This document shows positions 33,346-40,552 of a DNA stretch of 64,000 bases, one piece after another. The stretch is from GCA-002050365 sp964237235 (GTDB lineage: Bacteria > Acidobacteriota > Blastocatellia > Pyrinomonadales > Pyrinomonadaceae): NCBI GenBank assembly GCA_964237235.1, contig CAXSGY010000010.1, forward strand, positions 1 to 64,000. Reading direction: 5' to 3'. Numbering within the stretch: the first letter of the stretch is position 1; each line of letters starts with the position of its first letter. Made by a program: the position numbers and the translations under genes. The notes under the pieces were generated by a model, which saw nothing but the letters and a program-made list of their open reading frames with translations, was not told the DNA's origin and did not search any database.

Positions 33346-34032
33346 CTATTTCGTAATCGGCGGAAATCTTGCCGAATCTTCGATGTCGAATTTTGAATTG
33401 GAGATTGTGCCGCGCCCGGCGGTGATGACGACGCGAAAGCTGTAGTTGGAGATGCGCGCCGAACCGTGCGTTTTCGCGCGCAGGCGAAAAACGACCTGTG
33501 GAATAAACTGCGGCACGCGCAAGTCCGCCGGATCGCTTAACATATAATAAAATCCTTTGCCTTCGACCTGTATGTAATAGCAATCCTTTTTGGCGTAATA
33601 TTCGTGCAGAATTTTGGCTCCGTTCGTTCCCATATTGACCAAATCCAAATTGGTTTCGGGAATTTTATCGGCAAAGCTCGTTCGGTCGAATCTTTTATCG
33701 ACTTCGGTCAGGTGTTTGTCCTCGACGATGAATTTGCGCGGAGTAAAATTTTTGACCTTCGTTAAAAGTCCGATTTTATCGAACAGTTTCGTCATCGAAT
33801 CGGTAGAATTCCATTTCCACGTATGCGTTTTCAGATCGAAATCAATTTGTCTGGCTCCGTAATCGGGAGCTTTGTCGTTTTTCAGTTCGAGAAAATATTC
33901 TTTGCCGTTGTGAACAAAGCCCGCGTCGTTTTGAGTTTGAATCAATTTGGGAAGCAAAGAAACCGGCAACAGGTCGCGTCCCGTTAAAATACTTTTGATA
34001 ATTCGCTCGTAAGCCAAACCTTTGTTGTTCAT
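33346..34032 (-). CDS. Predicted type II restriction endonuclease (PD-(D/E)XK)
   Basis: The 228-residue protein is not a family I can name precisely. Its N-terminal third has the nuclease core: NDAGFVHNGKEYFLELKND, with Asp36, Glu49 and Lys51 in D-x12-E-x-K spacing. DYGARQIDFDLKTHTWKW follows. The C-terminal half (PQFIPQVVFRLRAKTHGSAR) is basic and may bind DNA. Position directly before a DNA methyltransferase on the same strand makes it the cognate restriction enzyme. The ATG has a good GAGGAG 8 nt upstream, unlike its neighbours. Recognition site unknown. Confidence 0.8.
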   Translation of the reverse strand: MNNKGLAYERIIKSILTGRDLLPVSLLPKLIQTQNDAGFVHNGKEYFLELKNDKAPDYGARQIDFDLKTHTWKWNSTDSMTKLFDKIGLLTKVKNFTPRKFIVEDKHLTEVDKRFDRTSFADKIPETNLDLVNMGTNGAKILHEYYAKKDCYYIQVEGKGFYYMLSDPADLRVPQFIPQVVFRLRAKTHGSARISNYSFRVVITAGRGTISNSKFDIEDSARFPPITK

Positions 34033-34069
34033 TTCTGTCTCCTCTGATTTTAACGCCGGAACGGATAAA

Positions 34070-34285
34070 AAAATCGAATGCGCCTGTCAAATTTTCGCTA
34101 AATCTTTCGCGTGCAAATATCGCGTACCATTTTTTCCGATATGCATTTTCCGGCAAATTGACGACGCACGAAGAATATGCCTTTTGCTGATTAAATGGCG
34201 CATCGAGAAAAATCAAATCAACTTTGGTCGTCAGCAAAGGCAAAAATTGTCGGCAAATGCTCTGCATAACTTATGCGATTGGTTG
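34070..34285 (-). pseudogene. Decayed fragment of a second DNA methyltransferase
   Basis: The minus strand encodes LTTKVDLIFLDAPFNQQKAY followed by SSCVVNLPENAY. This aligns with methyltransferase residues 55-89 (LTTEVDLTFLDPPFNQQKDY...), with the catalytic DPPF changed to DAPF. Homology continues through indels that break the frame over the region equal to EMTREVCAKIFDKTGE. Both ends of the gene are missing. It lies directly upstream of the nuclease gene, so the module was once methyltransferase-nuclease-methyltransferase, or arose by partial tandem duplication. Confidence 0.85.
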
Positions 34286-34305
34286 ATTTTTGTAGTGCAA
34301 ATCAA

Positions 34306-34506
34306 TCATTTTTCCAAATCTCTGCTACGGTAACGGCAAACAATCGCTCCGGTTTGAATCATCTCAGCGCAATATGGGCATTTTTTCAATTTTGAAGCGG
34401 TTGATTTGCTAAACAAGTAAATGAGCGAGCCGACAAGCAGAATTCCAACTATAAAAATTAGAATAATTTTAGACGTTCCAACCGATTCGAGTATGAAAAC
34501 GAACAT
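34306..34506 (-). CDS. Small membrane protein with degenerate zinc ribbon
   Basis: A 66-residue protein has one transmembrane helix (IILIFIVGILLVGSLIYLFS) and the zinc-ribbon start KKCPYCAEMIQTGAIVCRY. The second knuckle, normally CRYCGRDL, reads CRYRSRDL here: the fourth Cys is Arg. Zinc binding is therefore doubtful. The gene starts 2 nt after the gcvPA stop (TAGAAATG), so it may be translated by coupling. It separates gcvPA from the methyltransferase fragment. Confidence 0.65.
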   Translation of the reverse strand: MFVFILESVGTSKIILIFIVGILLVGSLIYLFSKSTASKLKKCPYCAEMIQTGAIVCRYRSRDLEK

Positions 34507-34508
34507 TT

Positions 34509-35855
34509 CTAGCTTAACGACTTTAAACCTTCAACCAGATTATCAATCTGCTCCTTCGTATTAAGTTCCGTCGCGCAAACCAGAAAGTCGTTCGGGAAAT
34601 CCGCATAATGCCACGTTAAAGGCAGACCGCCGATAATGGTTTTTTCGACGCGCAGCTTTTCTAAAATTTCGTTCGCATTTTTTGAAGCGCGGACGGTGAA
34701 TTCATTGAAGGTCGGCGACGAAAAGGGAAGTTCAAAGCCTTTGATTTCAGCAATTTTCTTTTTCGCGTAAGCGGCTTTTTGCGCGTTTTGCAGCGCAACT
34801 TCCTGCAAGCCTCGTTTGCCCATCGTTTCCATATAAATCGTCGCGGCGAGCGCGATTAAGCCTTGATTGGTGCAGATATTCGAGGTCGCTTTTTCGCGGC
34901 GAATATGTTGTTCGCGGGTTGATAAAGTCAAAACGAAACCGCGTTTGCCGTTTTTATCGTAAGCGACACCGCACAATCTGCCGGGCATATTGCGGACGTA
35001 TTTTTCGCGCGTCGCAAAAAGTCCGAGATGCGGTCCGCCGAACGAAACGGGAATGCCGAACGATTGACCTTCGCCGACGACAATATCCGCGCCGCACGCG
35101 CCGGGTGATTTTAAAAGCCCGAACGAAATCGCTTCGGTGACGACGACGATAAATAACGCGCCGACCGCGTGCGCTTTTTCGGCGAGCGCGGTCAAATCTT
35201 CGATGCAGCCGAAAAAGTTCGGCGATTGCACGACGAGCGCGGCGGTTTGAGCGTCGAGTTTTGTCAATTCGTCATCTGAAACTCGTCCCGATTCCTGATC
35301 GAAATGAACCGTTTCAATCGTCAATTCGCCGTGCTGCGTGTAAGTTTTGGCGACTTCCAGATATTCGGGATGAACGGTTTGCGCGATGACGACTTTGTTT
35401 TTTTTTGTGACGCGCTGCGCCATTAAAAACGCTTCCGCCATCGCGGTCGAGCCGTCATACATCGAGGCGTTGGCGACTTCCATTCCGGTCAACTGCGCGA
35501 TCAAAGTTTGAAACTCGAAAATATACTGCAAAGTGCCTTGCGAAATTTCCGGCTGATACGGCGTGTAGCTCGTGAAAAATTCCGAACGCTGTAAAAGATG
35601 GTCAACCACCGTCGGCGAATAATGCGCGTAAACGCCGCCGCCTAAAAACGAAGGCTTCTGCGTCGCGGTGTTTTTCGCCGCCAATCGCTCCATCTCGCCG
35701 ATCACTTCGATTTCGGCGAGCGGTTCGGTAATATTTAATTTTCTGTTTAGTTGAACGTCCGTCGGAATCGAACGAAAAAGTTCGTCTGCCGAATTCAGAC
35801 CGACGATCTTCAACATCTCGTCGCGCTCTTCGGGCGAATTGGGAATGTATCTCAT
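34509..35855 (-). CDS. gcvPA: Glycine dehydrogenase (decarboxylating) subunit 1, GcvPA
   Basis: The other half of the split P-protein; it forms the heterotetramer with GcvPB. The 448-residue protein begins RYIPNSPEERDEML and has FLGGGVYAHYSPTVVDHLL, YTPYQPEISQGTLQ, NASMYDGSTAMAEA and GPHLGLFATREKYVR, and ends with LNTKEQIDNLVEGLKSL. The length is normal. The ATG directly abuts a simple-word hairpin (ccaaaat words), so there is no Shine-Dalgarno. Confidence 0.96.
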   Translation of the reverse strand: MRYIPNSPEERDEMLKIVGLNSADELFRSIPTDVQLNRKLNITEPLAEIEVIGEMERLAAKNTATQKPSFLGGGVYAHYSPTVVDHLLQRSEFFTSYTPYQPEISQGTLQYIFEFQTLIAQLTGMEVANASMYDGSTAMAEAFLMAQRVTKKNKVVIAQTVHPEYLEVAKTYTQHGELTIETVHFDQESGRVSDDELTKLDAQTAALVVQSPNFFGCIEDLTALAEKAHAVGALFIVVVTEAISFGLLKSPGACGADIVVGEGQSFGIPVSFGGPHLGLFATREKYVRNMPGRLCGVAYDKNGKRGFVLTLSTREQHIRREKATSNICTNQGLIALAATIYMETMGKRGLQEVALQNAQKAAYAKKKIAEIKGFELPFSSPTFNEFTVRASKNANEILEKLRVEKTIIGGLPLTWHYADFPNDFLVCATELNTKEQIDNLVEGLKSLS

Positions 35856-35964
35856 TTGGATTTTGGATTTTGGATTTTGGATTTTGGATTTGTTTTGGCA
35901 TCGAGTAGTCGGCTGATTTGTTGCCGTTTTTCAATCCAAAATCCAAAATCTAAAATCCAAAATT
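35856..35964. repeat. Simple-word inverted repeat filling the gcvH-gcvPA gap
   Basis: The left arm (35856-35890) is four tandem copies of ttttggat. The right arm (35933-35964) is the complement (atccaaa words, one as atctaaa). The loop contains ggcatcgagtagtcggctg. The element spans the whole gap: the gcvH stop begins 1 nt from one end and the gcvPA ATG touches the other. The same word recurs as a single arm at 63905-63940. Confidence 0.9.
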
Positions 35965-35965
35965 G

Positions 35966-36355
35966 TTAAGCGTTAGCGTCCAGATATTCTTCGTATTCGG
36001 CGGCAGACATCATTTTGTCGGCATCGCCGGGATTTTTCATTTTAACTTTAATCATCCACGCCGCGCCGTATGGATCGCCGTTGACGGCTTCGGGCGTGTC
36101 GTTTAAGCCGTCGTTGACTTCGACGACTTCGCCGGCAACGGGCGTGAAAACTTCCGAGACGGCTTTGACCGATTCGACCGAGCCGAACGCTTCGTGCGAT
36201 TCGAGCGTGTCGCCGATTGACGGCAGCTCGACGTAAACGACATCGCCTAGTTGATGCTGCGCGTAATCGGTGATGCCGACCGTCGCCGTGTCGCCGTCAA
36301 CCGAAATCCATTCGTGATCTTTGCTGTAGTGTAAATTTTCCTGAATATTTGCCAT
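35966..36355 (-). CDS. gcvH: Glycine cleavage system H protein
   Basis: The lipoyl carrier that shuttles the aminomethyl group from P- to T-protein. The 129-residue protein has SKDHEWISVDGDTATVGIT, ITDYAQHQLGDVVYVELP and the lipoyl-lysine motif FGSVESVKAVSEV, then VNDGLNDTPEAVNGDPYG. I chose the ATG at 36355 (MANIQENLHY); the open frame runs upstream through the simple-word repeat but that part is not GcvH. No ribosome binding site is seen. Confidence 0.96.
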   Translation of the reverse strand: MANIQENLHYSKDHEWISVDGDTATVGITDYAQHQLGDVVYVELPSIGDTLESHEAFGSVESVKAVSEVFTPVAGEVVEVNDGLNDTPEAVNGDPYGAAWMIKVKMKNPGDADKMMSAAEYEEYLDANA

Positions 36356-36357
36356 AG

Positions 36358-36463
36358 TTTGGTTTTTGGTCTTTGGTTTTTGGTCTTTGGTTTTTGGTTT
36401 TCGTAATGACGCTGCGAGCGTTTGTTGAAAAACCAAAAACTAAAAACCAAAAATTAAAAACAA
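36358..36463. repeat. Simple-word inverted repeat filling the gcvT-gcvH gap
   Basis: The left arm (36358-36401) is tandem tttggtttttggtc units of 14 nt (two and a half copies). The right arm (36428-36463) is the imperfect complement, made of aaaaaccaaaaact words. The loop is cgtaatgacgctgcgagcg. It lies between the gcvT stop (36467) and the gcvH ATG (36355), leaving only 2-3 nt on each side. Confidence 0.9.
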
Positions 36464-36466
36464 TCT

Positions 36467-37579
36467 TTACTTCTGCCTTTTATAAAACGGTGTCGGCACG
36501 ATTTTCGCCGCCAGATGTTTTCCTCTGACATCAATTTTAATCTCTTGCCCGACGTTTGCAAATCCGACGGGAACGAATGCGAGTCCGATATTTTTTTTCA
36601 GAAACGGCGCGGGCGAGCCGCTCGTGACCACGCCGACTTTTTTGTCGTCAATGTAAACGTCGTGTTCGTCGCGGGCAATGCCTTTGTCAATCATTTCAAA
36701 GCCGACCAGTTTTCGTTTCAAGCCGTCTTCCTTTAACTTAGCGAGCGCGTCGCGCCCGATAAATTCAGTGTTCAGTTTGCAAATCCAGCCCAAGTTGGCT
36801 TCGAGCGGCATAATTTCGTCGGAGATTTCGTGTCCGTAAAGCGACATCGCCGATTCCAGACGCAGAGTATTTCTGGCTGCCAGACCGCACGGCAAAATTC
36901 CGCCGTCAGAACCGTATTTTCCGATTTCGAGAAATTTATTCCAAAGCTGTTCGGCGTATTTTTTATCGGCGTAAACTTCAAAACCGTCTTCGCCCGTATA
37001 ACCGGTGCGCGAAATGATCGCGTCCACGCCGTCAACTTTGCCGACCGTGAAATGATAATATTTGATTTCGTCTAATTTCTCGTCGGTTAAATGCTGCAAA
37101 ATACCGATTGCATCGCTGCCCTGAATCGCAATCTGACAATAATCCGCGCTGGCGTTCGTCAGAGTGATATTTTCGTCGGCGACGTGCGACGTAATCCAAT
37201 CCCAATCCTTCTCGGTCGTTCCGGCATTGACGACCAATAAAAGTTTGCCTTCGTCGAAACGATAAACCAGCAAATCGTCAACCGTCGTGCCGTCTTCGCG
37301 CGTCAGAGCCGAATAGTGCGCCTGACCGTCAACTAATTTCGTGACATCGTTCGTCGTCAATTTATCAACGAATTTAATCGCGTCTTCGCCTTCGACGTAA
37401 ATTTCGCCCATATGCGAAACGTCGAAAAGCCCCGAATGCTCGCGCGTCGCCAGGTGTTCGGCGATCACGCCCGCCGCATATTGCACGGGCATATCCCAAC
37501 CGCCGAAGTTGACCATCTTTCCGCCGAGCGCGCGATGAGCGTCGTTGAGCGGCGTTTTCTTCAAATTTTCTGTGGACAT
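36467..37579 (-). CDS. gcvT: Glycine cleavage system T protein (aminomethyltransferase)
   Basis: Transfers the methylene group from aminomethyl-lipoyl GcvH to tetrahydrofolate and releases ammonia. The 370-residue protein has HRALGGKMVNFGGWDMPVQY, GLFDVSHMGEI, ALTREDGTTVDDLLVYR, ISRTGYTGEDGFEVY and the C-terminal VTSGSPAPFLKKNIGLAFV. I chose the ATG at 37579 (MSTENLKKTPL), as the 30 upstream residues of the frame lack homology. It is the first gene of the gcv operon and follows a terminator. I see no glycine riboswitch in the leader. Confidence 0.96.
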   Translation of the reverse strand: MSTENLKKTPLNDAHRALGGKMVNFGGWDMPVQYAAGVIAEHLATREHSGLFDVSHMGEIYVEGEDAIKFVDKLTTNDVTKLVDGQAHYSALTREDGTTVDDLLVYRFDEGKLLLVVNAGTTEKDWDWITSHVADENITLTNASADYCQIAIQGSDAIGILQHLTDEKLDEIKYYHFTVGKVDGVDAIISRTGYTGEDGFEVYADKKYAEQLWNKFLEIGKYGSDGGILPCGLAARNTLRLESAMSLYGHEISDEIMPLEANLGWICKLNTEFIGRDALAKLKEDGLKRKLVGFEMIDKGIARDEHDVYIDDKKVGVVTSGSPAPFLKKNIGLAFVPVGFANVGQEIKIDVRGKHLAAKIVPTPFYKRQK

Positions 37580-37599
37580 AATTTGTTTTAAGTGTAATG

Positions 37600-37629
37600 A
37601 AAAAAATAACACCCGCAAAATGCGAGTGT
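37600..37629 (-). terminator. Rho-independent terminator between two minus-strand operons
   Basis: In the minus sense, acactcgca pairs with tgcgggtgt (one U-G pair) around a TTT loop, followed by tattttttt. It ends the upstream minus-strand operon (37692-40380) and insulates gcvT. Confidence 0.85.
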
Positions 37630-37691
37630 CAAAATATGTTTCCGAAATAAAAATTGTCGTTTCTATCAATATTCAAGACCGGTAAATTTGC

Positions 37692-38297
37692 TCAATTTGA
37701 ATCGTCTTTCGATTTTTTCTTTTTCGTTTCTTTAACCGGTTCTTCCTTCGGAACTTTGGCGGCGGCTTCGATGACTTCATTGCAGAATTCGATTGAGCCG
37801 AAAACCGCGCCTCTTTCTTTCGCGTCATTTGATTTTTCGAGCTGCGCGTTAAACTGCGGCAGAAAGCGGTTCGCGCCTTCGGCTAAAACGCGGACGGCTT
37901 TTTGAAAACTTGGGCTTTTCTGTTCGCTTTCGGCGATGTTATCAATATTGTCTATCGCTTCCTGCAAAATTTTTTCGATGTCGAGAAAAAGCTCCTGTTT
38001 CGTGCCAATCGGCAGCGCGCCCCATAATTCGTTTTCCTTAACGGATTTCTTATCGGTCGGCGCGGCTTGGTTGTTGATAACGAGAAAGCGTCGGTCAATC
38101 GCTTTGACGAAAACGGCGGTGCGCGAATCTAATTGCTGCGCGTCGCGGACGATTTCGATTTCTTCGGCGGTTAAATGATCGCGCCGTTGCGCGTCGGCGT
38201 TCGACGAAAAACAAACGGCGGCGAGCGTGAAAATTAAACAGGCGAAAATATCTTTTTTGATTCGATTTGTCGAGCTTGAAAATCTGAAAATTGACAT
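37692..38297 (-). CDS. Exported protein of unknown function
   Basis: A 201-residue protein with an N-terminal signal or anchor segment (DIFACLIFTLAAVCFSSNADAQ, about 17-38). A charged, mostly helical body follows (DHLTAEEIEIVRDAQQLDSR; ELFLDIEKILQEAIDNIDNI), with a basic Lys-rich tail (KETKKKKSKDDSN). I do not recognise it. I chose the ATG at 38297, which has GAGGAG 7 nt upstream. It is the last gene of a three-gene operon with 38312-38950 and the TPR protein gene. These genes are probably envelope-associated and may form one complex. Confidence 0.65.
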   Translation of the reverse strand: MSIFRFSSSTNRIKKDIFACLIFTLAAVCFSSNADAQRRDHLTAEEIEIVRDAQQLDSRTAVFVKAIDRRFLVINNQAAPTDKKSVKENELWGALPIGTKQELFLDIEKILQEAIDNIDNIAESEQKSPSFQKAVRVLAEGANRFLPQFNAQLEKSNDAKERGAVFGSIEFCNEVIEAAAKVPKEEPVKETKKKKSKDDSN

Positions 38298-38311
38298 CTG
38301 AAAACTCCTCT

Positions 38312-38950
38312 TCAATTCGGTTTATTGCCGGGCAAAATCTTGTCGTCGAACAGCGGTTCGACGGCGCGGCTGCGCGCTTCCCGGACGTATCTGATCAACT
38401 GGCGAACGTAAAGCTCGTATTTGACCGGCAAATCGCGGCGAACGATTTCGAGTCGCGTGACGTATTTTCGCAAACTCAACTCGACGCGCTTAAAATTGTT
38501 CAAAACCTTTCCCTGATTCGTATCGCTGCGGCTCAAAAAATCAATCGTGTTATCCATTAACGCGTGAAAGCCGCCGAGTTCGTCGAACATTTCGCGGTAT
38601 TTTTCTTCGGTGTGAAAAGTTTCCGCCTTCAAAAGCCGCGCCTCGATCAATTCTAAAGCCAGCTTTGTGCGATTTTTGACATCGGTCACGCTTTCAAGCT
38701 GTTTTCTTTCCTCTTTAGAAATTATTTTCAAAGGCGGCGGCGCGACATCGCGTTCGTCGTCCTGCGCGCGGCACAGCGAGGGGCAGATGCAAACGGCGAG
38801 AAAAAATGCGAAAAGAAGCGCGCCGCAGAAACGAAACAAGACGCGCGGCTTTGAAAAGCGACGAACGCTTGACGATTTGTTCGATTGGTTTAAAAGCCCC
38901 GTAGATTTGCCGGATTTTCCGGTGCGGTCGCCGCGCGTTTCGACGTTCAT
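38312..38950 (-). CDS. Exported or anchored protein of unknown function
   Basis: A 212-residue protein with a basic cytoplasmic N-terminus (about 1-35) and one hydrophobic helix (LLFAFFLAVCICPSLCRA, about 45-62). A helical body follows, rich in Arg, Glu and Leu (RKQLESVTDVKNRTKLALEL; LSLRKYVTRLEIVRRDLP). No known motif is seen. Its start overlaps the stop of the TPR gene by ATGA, so the two are translated in coupling. The following gene starts 14 nt downstream of its stop. Confidence 0.65.
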   Translation of the reverse strand: MNVETRGDRTGKSGKSTGLLNQSNKSSSVRRFSKPRVLFRFCGALLFAFFLAVCICPSLCRAQDDERDVAPPPLKIISKEERKQLESVTDVKNRTKLALELIEARLLKAETFHTEEKYREMFDELGGFHALMDNTIDFLSRSDTNQGKVLNNFKRVELSLRKYVTRLEIVRRDLPVKYELYVRQLIRYVREARSRAVEPLFDDKILPGNKPN

Positions 38951-40380
38951 TTGTCTTTTCCTTTGTTGTTTTTAATTTGCTTCTGCAGGGCGGGCAGCCG
39001 CAAATTGACCTTTTCGATTTCGAGTTTGTTATCGTTTGCGTCAGCGATTTTTAGAAACTGCTGGTAATTTGCCATCGCGTCCTTATATTCTTCCAAATTA
39101 TCGTGCGCGATAGCAAGAAAATAATAAGCAATCGCCAGCTTCGGCTGTTTTTCAGTCAGATATTGATATTCGATTTTAGCTTCGGCGAAACGTTTCGATT
39201 CAAAGAGTGCGGTCGCCAGATTAGCACGCGCCGTAAAATTGTCGGGCGCGATTCGGACGATTTTTTTGAAAATCAAAATCGCGTTGTCGAATTGCTTCGC
39301 CTGGACGAGAGCCGCGCCGAAACCGACGGCGTGATTGATGTTGTTCGGTTCGGCTTCCGCCGCGCGGCGGCAATATTCGAGAGCTTTCGGCGGATTATCT
39401 CGGCGGAGAAGCGAACATAAACGCCCGAGAATCGTCGCGTTTTTCTGGTCGGCTGCGAGCTGTTTTTCGAGTTCATCCGCATTTGTCGAGCTGTTCGCGG
39501 CAATCGAATTTTTCAGCGACGCGACCGCCGGATTCGCCGCGTCGAGCGCGTCTAAAATTTTCAAAGCCTCAGTCGCGTTGCCGCTTTCGGCGTAGGCGCG
39601 GGCGAGCAAAAGTTTTGTGTTCAGAGAATTTTGCGGCAGCGTTTCGGCATCGCTCAGAGCGCGTTCAAAATCGCCTTCGGCGAGCGCGATTTCGGCGCGT
39701 TTAATCAGAGCGGCGTTGTTGCGCGGTTCGATTAAAAGCGCGTTCGATAAACTTTTCTTTGCCGCTTCCTTATCGTTCAAAGCCAGTTCGAGCGCGCCGC
39801 GCGCCGCCCACGCCGTCGCCGACGAATTCTTTTCGGCGGTCAGCGTTTGCAGCTTTGCCAAAAGCTCTTTCAAAGCGTCGGGCGCGGCGTTCGTTTTCAA
39901 AAGAATCTCGACGAGCGCGGCATACGCCGGAAAGCTGTTCGGGTCGAGCGCGACGGCTTTTCTGAGAAATTTTTCGGCTTCCTGATATTTGCCGTGGTCA
40001 ATCAATAAGCCGCCCAGATTAATCATCGGCAGAGTCCAATCTTCGCGCAGCTCGACGGCGTGTCGAAACGCCTGTTCGGCTTCGTCGGGTTTGCCGAGGG
40101 CGAGCAGCGCGTTGCCGCGTTGGAATTCGATTTCGGGAAAGTCGGGCGCGAGCTTGAGCGCGTCTTCGTAAAATTTGACGGCGGTTTGCAGGTCGCCTTT
40201 TTCGTGCGCGTCCTGTCCTTTATTGAACAGCGCGGCGGCTTCCGCCGAATTGTCGGTTTCGTCGGTCTGCGCGAAACAGGCGAAGGCGGATATTTGCCCG
40301 ACCAGTAAAACGGCGCAGAGCGGCAAAAATAATCGCCGGAAAATAAAAAATATTCGCGCTTCGGAATCGGATAAAGACAT
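38947..40380 (-). CDS. Exported TPR-repeat protein
   Basis: A 477-residue protein with a signal peptide (FLPLCAVLLVGQISAFACFAQ). About ten TPR units follow (for example AALFNKGQDAHEKGDLQTAV with KFYEDALKLAPDFPEI, and NALLALGKPDEAEQAFRHAV). TPR stacks mediate protein-protein contacts; in the periplasm they often organise envelope complexes. The last repeats (YQYLTEKQPKLAIAYYFLAI) end close to the C-terminus, which is a Lys/Asn tail. I chose the ATG at 40380, since an earlier TTG lacks support. It is first in an operon with two unknown exported proteins. Confidence 0.85.
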   Translation of the reverse strand: MSLSDSEARIFFIFRRLFLPLCAVLLVGQISAFACFAQTDETDNSAEAAALFNKGQDAHEKGDLQTAVKFYEDALKLAPDFPEIEFQRGNALLALGKPDEAEQAFRHAVELREDWTLPMINLGGLLIDHGKYQEAEKFLRKAVALDPNSFPAYAALVEILLKTNAAPDALKELLAKLQTLTAEKNSSATAWAARGALELALNDKEAAKKSLSNALLIEPRNNAALIKRAEIALAEGDFERALSDAETLPQNSLNTKLLLARAYAESGNATEALKILDALDAANPAVASLKNSIAANSSTNADELEKQLAADQKNATILGRLCSLLRRDNPPKALEYCRRAAEAEPNNINHAVGFGAALVQAKQFDNAILIFKKIVRIAPDNFTARANLATALFESKRFAEAKIEYQYLTEKQPKLAIAYYFLAIAHDNLEEYKDAMANYQQFLKIADANDNKLEIEKVNLRLPALQKQIKNNKGKDK

Positions 40381-40552
40381 AAATTCGCGATCAATCAATC
40401 GAATGTTTTTCTAAAAATTTTCGGGTAGAATATTTAAATTTTATAACATATTCGATTCGGAAAAATCATTCTAAAGCAGTTGCGCTTGCGTGTTCGCCTG
40501 CGATAAGATTTGCAAATCAGGCGGTATACGCAAACACGCTCGACAAAGCAAA

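Noticed and set aside
35856..36463. CRISPR array
   Set aside because: The repeats are 7-14 nt simple words in inverted arms without spacers of regular length, and there are no cas genes in the window.
34509..37579. A glycine riboswitch controlling the gcv operon
   Set aside because: The gcvT leader between the terminator at 37600 and the ATG at 37579 is too short for a tandem glycine riboswitch, and the region upstream is the end of another operon.
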